NCBI GenBank assembly: GCA_029934875.1
Contig: JAOZLK010000201.1
Span: forward strand, 1-7,587
DNA: 7,587 bases
Origin: Bacteroidales bacterium
GTDB lineage: Bacteria > Bacteroidota > Bacteroidia > Bacteroidales > GCA-2748055
Direction of reading: 5' to 3'
Both the position numbers and the translations under genes were made by a program. The notes below the pieces were generated by a model. That model was not told where the DNA came from. It saw nothing but the letters and a program-made list of their open reading frames with translations, and made no database searches. Shown here piece by piece: positions 1 to 5,465 of the stretch (positions are counted from its first letter, which is position 1; each line of letters begins with the position of its first letter).

Positions 1-417
1 TTTGAAGTTGAGGTGATTTCGGAGTACCTCCCCAAGCAGGGTCTGGCAAGTGAGCAGCAAACTCCTGTGGTTTTTGATGGTCACCTACTGGGCATACTGC
101 CCAAGGATGCAGGCCCCCTGCGCAACCAGCTGGTTTGTGTGCATCCCGATAATTTTAAGGAGGTGGTCTGGTCAAGCGGATCTGAAACAAGATTTGGATT
201 GGGTCCCTATATGCTTGCCGATAATAAGCTTTTCATACTCAATGATGACGGAACCCTGGTTATAGCCAGGCCCAGTACCCGTGCATATGAAGAATTGGAT
301 CGCTACCAGGTAATTGACGGTCACGATGCCTGGGGACCATTGGCAGTGGCCGATGGGTATATGGTACTGAGAGATGCAAAAACAATGATTTGTCTCGACC
401 TGGCAGTGAAGAGATAG
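1..417 (+). CDS. PQQ-like beta-propeller protein, C-terminal part (5' truncated by window)
   Basis: The frame is open from the first base and stops with TAG at 415-417, leaving 138 visible residues; an ATG at base 13 is probably internal. The visible part is made of beta-propeller-type repeats of alternating short strands: 'PVVFDGHLLGILP', then 'PYMLADNKLFILNDDGTLVI', then 'PLAVADGYMVLRDAKTMICL'. The pattern xxADGxLxxxxxDGxL is typical of PQQ-like/WD-type blades, and the protein ends directly after the last blade, as propellers often do. Such domains are usually structural or binding modules, and nothing here shows that PQQ is bound. Export cannot be judged because the N-terminus is missing, although the next gene encodes a membrane-anchored propeller. 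The stop lies 23 bases before the next start, which suggests co-transcription. Family assignment is fairly sure; function is unknown. Confidence 0.75.
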   Translation, partial: FEVEVISEYLPKQGLASEQQTPVVFDGHLLGILPKDAGPLRNQLVCVHPDNFKEVVWSSGSETRFGLGPYMLADNKLFILNDDGTLVIARPSTRAYEELDRYQVIDGHDAWGPLAVADGYMVLRDAKTMICLDLAVKR

Positions 418-440
418 AGAAAACAACTAAAGAAGACCAA

Positions 441-1409
441 ATGAAAAAGAGAGGACTTACCATAGTTGTACTGGTTATCGTGCTGGTGATTATTACAGTA
501 ATCGTGGTTGATTTTTTAAACAATCGTCCCGATCGAAGGAGTGCCAATCCCTATGCCCTGAAGGTAGAGCACCTAAAGGATGTGGATCCGGAATTAATCT
601 CCCATAAGGAAACCCGCAACCTTTCCCTGGGTTCGCTTAAAGGATCTGCTCTTGTTTATGCGGAAGGAAAACTCTTTGTGGTGGGCGATTCCACCCTGGT
701 GATCATGGGCACAGACGGATCTGAACCCAAACAATTTGAGATTTTTCCAGGGCCTCTTAGCCTGCTGGTGCAGGAGCAGGGGATTTTCGTGGGCTATAAA
801 AGATATGTGGTACAATATGACCATGAGATGAAGCTGGTAAAACAGTGGGCCGACCTGGGAGATCGTGCAGTGATTACAAACCTGGCCGGGAACGGGGAGA
901 AGGTGTACGTGGCCGATGCCGGAAACAGGAAGGTGACTATATACAGCCAGGAAGGTGATGTCCTGGGTGACTTCGAAGGGAAGTCGGAGAGTGAAGCAGG
1001 TCATGGTTTCATCGTACCCAGTGCCAATTTTGACCTGGTGGTTAATGACTTTGGAGAATTATGGGTGGTTAATCCTGGTAAGCACGCCATGGAGAACTAC
1101 AGTGACGACGGCCGCATGAGGGGCTTCTGGGAGAATGCCTCCTTTGATATTGATGGCTTCCTTGGGTGCTGTAACCCGGCAAGGATTACTGTTATGGAAG
1201 ACGGATCCTTTATTACCAGCGAGAAGGGCCTGGTAAGGATTAAGATATACGATCAGTCGGGGCAGCTCTTGAGTGTGGTGGCTTCCCCGGATCTTTTTAA
1301 AGAGGAGGGTAAGGCCCCGGATGTGAGTTGCGATGAGAAGGGGGTGGTTTATGCCCTGGACTTTGATCGCAATGTGATCAGGATTTTTGAACCCAAAGCA
1401 GATGAATAG
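441..1409 (+). CDS. membrane-anchored NHL-repeat beta-propeller protein
   Basis: This 322-residue protein has a short basic start (MKKRG) followed by one hydrophobic segment at about residues 7-24. It lacks a clear cleavage site, so it is probably an uncleaved anchor with the rest in the periplasm. Residues 60-318 hold repeated strand patterns; 'VYVADAGNRKVTIY' (155-168) is a clear NHL repeat, and 'VVYALDFDRNVIRIF' (302-316) closes the propeller. A 'GFLGCCNP' motif at 239-246, with adjacent Cys243 and Cys244, is followed by 'TSEKG' at 259-263. This stretch looks more conserved than an ordinary blade and may be a binding or docking site (inference). The same frame extends upstream to a TTG at 390, but ATG 441 puts the basic-hydrophobic anchor at the N-terminus and avoids overlapping the previous gene, so I chose it. 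The ribosome binding site is weak. The 3' end overlaps the next gene by 8 bases. NHL propellers are mostly scaffolds; no catalytic function can be assigned. Confidence 0.85.
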   Translation: MKKRGLTIVVLVIVLVIITVIVVDFLNNRPDRRSANPYALKVEHLKDVDPELISHKETRNLSLGSLKGSALVYAEGKLFVVGDSTLVIMGTDGSEPKQFEIFPGPLSLLVQEQGIFVGYKRYVVQYDHEMKLVKQWADLGDRAVITNLAGNGEKVYVADAGNRKVTIYSQEGDVLGDFEGKSESEAGHGFIVPSANFDLVVNDFGELWVVNPGKHAMENYSDDGRMRGFWENASFDIDGFLGCCNPARITVMEDGSFITSEKGLVRIKIYDQSGQLLSVVASPDLFKEEGKAPDVSCDEKGVVYALDFDRNVIRIFEPKADE

Positions 1410-1605
1410 AAAAACATTTATAGCGACCCTTTTTCGTGGAGGTATACTGGCAGCAATGGCCCTTCTGGCCGGCTTGCTTCTCTCAAGGAAACAGGTCTCA
1501 CTGGAGAAGGAGTGTGGATTGAATCTTCAATGCAGGAGCTGTTCCAGGCTAAAAGCCTGTGATCTTCCCGATGCAAAAATTGAAAAGAGCGATGAAAAAG
1601 GATAA
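1402..1605 (+). CDS. small membrane/Tat-like peptide with C-x5-C-x2-C-x5-C motif
   Basis: This is a 67-residue product of unknown function. Residues 1-12 (MNRKTFIATLFR) resemble a Tat leader in which the twin arginine is Arg3-Lys4. A hydrophobic stretch at about 13-28 follows and may be an anchor or a signal sequence. The mature part is short and holds exactly four cysteines, Cys38, Cys44, Cys47 and Cys53, spaced symmetrically as x5-x2-x5. The tail is polar (DLPDAKIEKSDEKG). Four cysteines in 16 residues would suit a metal or Fe-S site or two disulfides; the sequence does not decide between them. The start ATG overlaps the end of the preceding propeller gene by 8 bases, and the 3' end overlaps the following ferredoxin gene, which is strong evidence for a real, translationally coupled gene. 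A TTG at 1387 in the same frame is a less likely start. By position it may be an accessory subunit of the NapG/NapH-like pair, but I see no homology to NapE or NapF. Confidence 0.7.
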   Translation: MNRKTFIATLFRGGILAAMALLAGLLLSRKQVSLEKECGLNLQCRSCSRLKACDLPDAKIEKSDEKG

Positions 1606-2167
1606 GGTGAGTAGCAGGAGGGATTTTATCAATAAGGGGGTGAGACTCACCCTGGGGCTTACGGTTGTGGGTACCGGCGCCATGGCTCTTTCCCGGCGTT
1701 CAGGCGGGGAGGAGTATGTGTGGCAGATCGACCCTTTCAAGTGTACCCAGTGCGGACGCTGTGCCACCGAGTGTGTGATGGCCGAGTCGGCGGTAAAATG
1801 TGTTCATGCCTATGATCTGTGTGGCTATTGTGATCTTTGCGGGGGATATTTTAAACCTGGAGCCAAACTGCAGACTGGTGCCGAGAACCAGCTTTGTCCC
1901 ACTGCAGCCATTCAACGTAAATTCATCGAAGAACCCTATTTCGAATACATTATTGATGAGGAGCTTTGCATCGGATGTGCCAAGTGCGTGAAGGGTTGCT
2001 CGGCCTTTGGGAACGGATCCCTTATTCTGCAGATCCGTCACGACAGGTGCAAAAATTGTAACCAGTGCGCCATCGCAACAGCATGCCCATCCAATGCCAT
2101 CAGCAGGGTTGCAGCCAATAAACCATATATCATTAAGGGCCATTTCACCAATGAAAAGGAGGGTTAA
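1592..2167 (+). CDS. Tat-exported NapG-like polyferredoxin (four [4Fe-4S] sites)
   Basis: This 191-residue electron-transfer protein begins with a Tat signal, 'SSRRDFINKG' (residues 7-16) followed by a hydrophobic stretch at about 17-33. It is therefore predicted to be exported folded, with clusters already inserted. It has 17 cysteines: 51, 54, 57, 61, 70, 77, 80, 83, 102, 126, 129, 132, 136, 153, 156, 159 and 165. Sixteen fit four cubane clusters in ferredoxin-type pairs. For example, 126/129/132 would pair with 165, and 153/156/159 with 136; Cys70 is left over. Length, Tat signal and cluster number match NapG of periplasmic nitrate reductase systems and related DmsB/NrfC-like subunits, and a NapH-like gene follows directly, as in napGH. 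No nitrate reductase gene is present, so the partner differs or lies elsewhere. Starts at ATG 1571 or GTG 1559 are possible; 1592 gives a Tat leader of normal length. It overlaps the preceding gene by 14 bases. Confidence 0.88.
   Translation: MKKDKVSSRRDFINKGVRLTLGLTVVGTGAMALSRRSGGEEYVWQIDPFKCTQCGRCATECVMAESAVKCVHAYDLCGYCDLCGGYFKPGAKLQTGAENQLCPTAAIQRKFIEEPYFEYIIDEELCIGCAKCVKGCSAFGNGSLILQIRHDRCKNCNQCAIATACPSNAISRVAANKPYIIKGHFTNEKEG
2156..2163 (+). promoter_or_regulatory. strong Shine-Dalgarno site for the NapH-like gene
   Basis: AAGGAGGG lies inside the last codons of the ferredoxin gene and ends five bases before ATG 2169. It is the only near-perfect anti-16S match I see before any start in the window. 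It selects ATG 2169 over the in-frame ATGs at 2151 and 2187. The bases also encode Lys-Glu-Gly in the upstream gene, so part of the match could be chance. Confidence 0.6.
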
Positions 2168-2168
2168 T

Positions 2169-3467
2169 ATGCACCGGAAGCTGAATATGCAGAAGAGGAT
2201 CCCGGGCTTTTTCATTCTGCTTTTCGTGATTATGGTTTCCGCCACTACCCTTATCCAGGGACAACAGCGCTTTCCAAAACCAGAATTTGACAGCGGTTAT
2301 GTTCAGCCCGACCCCACAAGCCCCGAGCCCAGAAGTGTGGCGCTGGAGTATTTCGATGTATTTGTATTGCTGGCTGCACTCTCACTGGCATCGTGGCTGG
2401 CTGTTCGCAAGCGATCCAGGAAGGGATTGATGTGGCTATCCATCTTCACGCTGATCTATTTTGGTTTCTACCGCGATGGTTGCATTTGTTCGGTGGGTGC
2501 CATTCAGAATGTGGCCCTTTCCATCTTCGATCCGGCTTACACAATCTCCCTTGCGGCCTTGTTGTTTTTCCTCTTGCCGCTGATCTTTGCCCTCTTTTTT
2601 GGCAGGGTATTCTGCGCGTCGGTATGTCCCCTGGGCGCCATACAGGATCTGCTGGTCATTAACCCGGTTTCCATACCCAGCTGGATCAGGAAGACCCTTG
2701 GATTCATACCTGTAATCTACCTGGGACTCGCGGTATTGCTTGCTGCCACAGGAAGCGATTTTATTATCTGCAGGTACGATCCTTTTGTGGGGATATTCCG
2801 CATGGATGGTCCCTTTTTGATGATTTTCCTGGGTGTTACCTTTCTATTGCTGGGCACGTTTTATGCCAGGCCCTATTGCCGGGTATTTTGTCCTTACGGC
2901 GTATTGCTCAGCTGGATGTCGAAGTTCTCCAAATACCACATGAGTATCACGCCCTCGGAGTGTATCAAATGCAAACTTTGCAAGGATTCCTGTCCCTTCG
3001 ATGCCATTGAGGTGCCAGTTGATAAGGCTTACCGTAAGCCTGAGGTGGCCCGAAAGAATTTAAGGCGTTTCGTTCTTTACCTTGCCCTGATCCCAATGCT
3101 TACTTTGCTGGGAGGCTGGATTGGTTCAAAGTCTCATGTATTCCTGAGCAGGATGCATCCCGATGTCTACCTGGCCGAATTGATGATCTCTCAGCCCGAA
3201 CTCAGGGAAGATGAAACAAACCTTGATATCCAGGCCTTCCTGGAATCGGGCGATACCTTTGAGCAGCTGGTGGAGCAGGCCATAGTGATCAGAACGAAGT
3301 TTAAAAAGGGAGGATTGGCCCTTGGTGCTTTTATAGGCCTGGTTCTTGGGATTACGCTGATGAATCAGGTGGTATTCCGGCGCCGCGAGGATTATGAGCC
3401 CCACAAGGCAAATTGTTTTTCCTGTGGGAGGTGTATGGATTTCTGCCCGGTAGATCGAGGGACATAG
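2169..3467 (+). CDS. NapH/NosR/CcoG-like polytopic 4Fe-4S membrane protein
   Basis: This 432-residue integral membrane protein probably passes electrons between the quinone pool or cytoplasmic donors and the exported ferredoxin encoded just upstream. Hydrophobic segments lie at about 12-30, 62-78, 88-104, 126-143, 177-195, 214-231, 300-317 and 382-400. The C-x3-C-P pairs that define the NapH/NosR/CcoG group are Cys149/Cys153 ('FCASVCPLGA') and Cys237/Cys241 ('YCRVFCPYG'). A ferredoxin motif C-x2-C-x2-C-x3-C-P is at 265-275, and another is at 416-426, six residues before the stop. Cys105/Cys107 ('YRDGCICSVG') and Cys201 are further candidate ligands. E. coli NapH has about 290 residues; the extra length here comes from an N-terminal anchor with a probably periplasmic segment ('RFPKPEFDSGYVQP'), a loop at 320-380 and the C-terminal cluster motif. 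The start is set by a strong Shine-Dalgarno site and a one-base gap from the previous stop. The stop codon touches a direct repeat, so the C-terminus could be shortened relative to relatives. Confidence 0.88.
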   Translation: MHRKLNMQKRIPGFFILLFVIMVSATTLIQGQQRFPKPEFDSGYVQPDPTSPEPRSVALEYFDVFVLLAALSLASWLAVRKRSRKGLMWLSIFTLIYFGFYRDGCICSVGAIQNVALSIFDPAYTISLAALLFFLLPLIFALFFGRVFCASVCPLGAIQDLLVINPVSIPSWIRKTLGFIPVIYLGLAVLLAATGSDFIICRYDPFVGIFRMDGPFLMIFLGVTFLLLGTFYARPYCRVFCPYGVLLSWMSKFSKYHMSITPSECIKCKLCKDSCPFDAIEVPVDKAYRKPEVARKNLRRFVLYLALIPMLTLLGGWIGSKSHVFLSRMHPDVYLAELMISQPELREDETNLDIQAFLESGDTFEQLVEQAIVIRTKFKKGGLALGAFIGLVLGITLMNQVVFRRREDYEPHKANCFSCGRCMDFCPVDRGT

Positions 3468-3507
3468 GGATTGGTTATTGGTTATTTGGGATTGGTTATT
3501 GGTTATT
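3467..3507. repeat. 20-bp direct repeat, two copies, GGTTATT type
   Basis: GGGATTGGTTATTGGTTATT occurs at 3467-3486 and again, identically, at 3488-3507, with one T between. Each copy holds two GGTTATT cores. The first copy begins on the last base of the TAG stop of the NapH-like gene, and the array fills most of the 66-base gap before the next start. The remaining bases (3508-3533) are A-rich and hold no clear promoter that I can see. The core GGTTATT recurs in the next intergenic gap. Confidence 0.85.
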
Positions 3508-3533
3508 GGTGCGAAATGAAATGAGAAATGTAA

Positions 3534-5381
3534 ATGGATAAAGAAAATAGAATTAAGGTGGCCCACAGGGCAATGCTGATTTCCGGGATATTTTGCGGGG
3601 TGGTAGCCTTACTGTTGATCCTGAACTTCTGGAACATGAAGCAGCATGAGCCACTGGAGAGTGAGGCCATAGAAGCCCTTGTACAACGCCTCTCACAGGA
3701 ACCCAACAACGAAGTCCTAAAAGAGGAAATCCGCAGCTTCGATCTACTGGCACGAAAAGCTTATTTCACCAGCAAGTGGCAGATAAAAGCCGGAACCTGG
3801 CTTTTGCTGATCGGGGGCATTGTGCTGGCCGCTTCCATGAAGATTTATACCGATCTGAGGGCCGGTATTGATCCCCCTGAAGCGCTTACTGAAGGGCTCC
3901 TTAAGGCCAGGGCTAATGCCCAGTACTGGCTCTTTCTCTCGGGTGGCCTGATCCTGGGACTTTCACTGGTTGCTGGTGTTCTTACAAACGACTACCTGAA
4001 TGAATATGACCGGATGGCTGTGAGCGCTGATCCGGCCGTGGAACAAAGTGATGTAGAGGTGATTGAGGTTTTTGGTGCTGAGCAGTCTTCTGAGAATGCC
4101 ACCCCCGATCCGGAATCACCCTCAGAAGGAGTTTCGGTTGAGGAAGCCGAGAAAAGCACTGAAGAATCACTTGTAGCTGCTGCACCTGCCCCTGCCGTAG
4201 CGACTGTTTCAAGCGGAGCCTTCAACCCGAATGACTTTAAGCTTAACCATGCCACCTTCAGGGGCTACATGGGATTAGGTGTTTCCTATAGAAAAAATAT
4301 TCCGGTGGACTGGAATGGGCCTTCCGGTAAGAATATAAAGTGGAAGGTGGCCTTTTCAAAGCCGGGTTACAATTCTCCCGTTATCTGGGGGGACAAAATA
4401 TTTATCTCAGGCGGAGATAAAAATGGACTGGTGGTGACCTGCTACAACAGGAACACCGGTCAGCTGCTCTGGGAGAAAGAAGTGAAGGATGTTCCCGGAT
4501 CACCGGCTGCCATGCCCAGGGTCACCAATGACACCGGGCTTGCTGCGGCTTCCCTGGCAGTGGACGGAAAAGGGGTCTATGCGATATTTGCCAATGGCGA
4601 TATTGTGGCTTTCAGTATGGAAGGGAAACAGCTTTGGGGACGAAACCTGGGTGTGCCCAATAATCACTATGGTCACTCCTCCTCACTCCAGGTATGGGAT
4701 AATATGATCGTGGTTCAATATGATACCAATACCCGGGGGCGCATGCTGGCTCTTAATGTGACAAACGGGGAGTCGGTCTGGGACGTGCAAAGGCCTGTTC
4801 ATATTTCATGGGCTTCTCCTGCACTTATCGAGGTGGATGGAAAGATTCAGATTGTAACTTCTGCCGATCCCTACGTTTCGGGTCATGATCTGGACACCGG
4901 CGAGGAATTATGGAAAGTGGAAGCCATGATGGGCGAGGTGGGACCCTCAATCGCCTTTGATGATGGCCTGGTGTTTGCTTCCCAGGAGTATGCACGGACC
5001 CTGGCAATCGATCCAAAAGCGCCGGAGTCCTATGTATGGGAAGATGACGAGTATATGTCAGAAGTTGGTAGTCCGGTTGCCTATGATGGACTGATGTACA
5101 TGGCCACCAGTTTTGGAGTTGTTGTATGTTATGATGCAAAAACAGGCGAGAAGCAATGGGAGAAGGAGTTTGACAACGAGATCTGGTCCTCACCGGTCAT
5201 CGCTGATGGTAAACTCTACATTGTAGATAAGGAGGGAATCACCCATATTATGAAGGCCGATAAAAGCGGAACAGTCATTGCTGAACCCGAGCTGGGAGAG
5301 CAAGGTTTTGCGCTTCCCGCCTTCGCCGACGGGGTGGTCTATCTGAGGGGAACAAAGAATTTGTATTGTATTGGGAACTAA
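3534..5381 (+). CDS. three-TM protein with acidic linker and C-terminal PQQ-like beta-propeller
   Basis: This 615-residue protein has two halves. Residues 1-150 carry three hydrophobic segments at about 14-32, 86-104 and 131-150; between the first two lies a charged helical loop at 40-82 ('EEIRSFDLLARKAYF'). Basic residues before segment 1 and between segments 2 and 3 predict that the C-terminal half is periplasmic. Residues 160-225 form a low-complexity linker rich in Glu, Ser, Ala and Pro. Residues 270-615 hold about eight propeller repeats, starting near 281, 339, 384, 427, 471, 513, 552 and 593, with the PQQ-like signature 'xDxxTGxxxW' in several, for example 'YDAKTGEKQWEKEF' (533-546). 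The fold is that of quinoprotein dehydrogenases, but I see no catalytic subunit features and the fold is often only structural. ATG 3534 precedes a typical membrane-protein N-terminus and has no good ribosome binding site. It is the second PQQ-like propeller in the locus. Confidence 0.85.
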   Translation: MDKENRIKVAHRAMLISGIFCGVVALLLILNFWNMKQHEPLESEAIEALVQRLSQEPNNEVLKEEIRSFDLLARKAYFTSKWQIKAGTWLLLIGGIVLAASMKIYTDLRAGIDPPEALTEGLLKARANAQYWLFLSGGLILGLSLVAGVLTNDYLNEYDRMAVSADPAVEQSDVEVIEVFGAEQSSENATPDPESPSEGVSVEEAEKSTEESLVAAAPAPAVATVSSGAFNPNDFKLNHATFRGYMGLGVSYRKNIPVDWNGPSGKNIKWKVAFSKPGYNSPVIWGDKIFISGGDKNGLVVTCYNRNTGQLLWEKEVKDVPGSPAAMPRVTNDTGLAAASLAVDGKGVYAIFANGDIVAFSMEGKQLWGRNLGVPNNHYGHSSSLQVWDNMIVVQYDTNTRGRMLALNVTNGESVWDVQRPVHISWASPALIEVDGKIQIVTSADPYVSGHDLDTGEELWKVEAMMGEVGPSIAFDDGLVFASQEYARTLAIDPKAPESYVWEDDEYMSEVGSPVAYDGLMYMATSFGVVVCYDAKTGEKQWEKEFDNEIWSSPVIADGKLYIVDKEGITHIMKADKSGTVIAEPELGEQGFALPAFADGVVYLRGTKNLYCIGN

Positions 5382-5403
5382 ATTTTGCCGGCAAAATTTA
5401 GTT
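5376..5403. terminator. perfect 28-bp palindrome over the stop codon; possible hairpin
   Basis: The half-site AACTAAATTTTGCC (5376-5389) is followed at once by its exact reverse complement (5390-5403). As RNA it could form a 12-bp stem with a CCGG loop. It includes the TAA stop of the propeller gene (5379-5381). The stem is A/T-rich and no T-tract follows, so it is not a classic intrinsic terminator. It could instead slow RNA decay, end transcription weakly from both sides, or bind a dimeric protein. The palindrome is certain; its role is a guess. Confidence 0.5.
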
Positions 5404-5410
5404 GGTTAAT

Positions 5411-5452
5411 GGTTATTAGTAAATGGTTATTAGTAAATGGTTATTAGTAATT
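5411..5452. repeat. 14-bp tandem repeat, three copies, GGTTATT type
   Basis: GGTTATTAGTAAAT occurs at 5411-5424 and 5425-5438, and a third copy at 5439-5452 differs by one base (GGTTATTAGTAATT). A partial unit, GGTTAAT, stands before it at 5404-5410. The array shares its GGTTATT core with the direct repeat at 3467-3507. Together with the palindrome it fills the 84-base gap before the NuoE/F-like gene. The unit ends in GTAAATGG, and the same eight bases occur at the real start codon (5462-5469). Confidence 0.85.
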
Positions 5453-5465
5453 GGGATGTAGGTAA

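Noticed and set aside
390..440. Upstream TTG start that would add 17 residues to the NHL propeller
   Set aside because: It would overlap the previous gene and put a charged segment before the membrane anchor; ATG 441 gives a normal anchor.
594..1004. Minus-strand frame of 136 codons opposite the NHL propeller
   Set aside because: The + strand frame carries NHL motifs throughout; the antisense product has no recognisable domain.
3467..3507. Possible CRISPR array in the GGTTATT repeats (also 5411-5452)
   Set aside because: Units are 14-20 bp with no or one-base spacers, so there are no spacer sequences; these are tandem repeats.
3126..3566. Minus-strand open frame spanning the end of the NapH-like gene and the spacer
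   Set aside because: It lies antisense to a well supported Fe-S protein and its product shows only repeat-derived and low-information sequence.
3534..5381. Reading the PQQ-like domain as a PQQ-dependent dehydrogenase
   Set aside because: The match is to the propeller fold only. The three-TM N-terminus and linker are not those of alcohol or glucose dehydrogenases, and I cannot identify PQQ or metal ligands.
5404..5465. A Bacteroidota-type promoter (TTTG ... TAnnTTTG) before the NuoE/F gene
   Set aside because: I found only partial matches such as TAAATTTTG inside the palindrome and no well spaced -33 partner.
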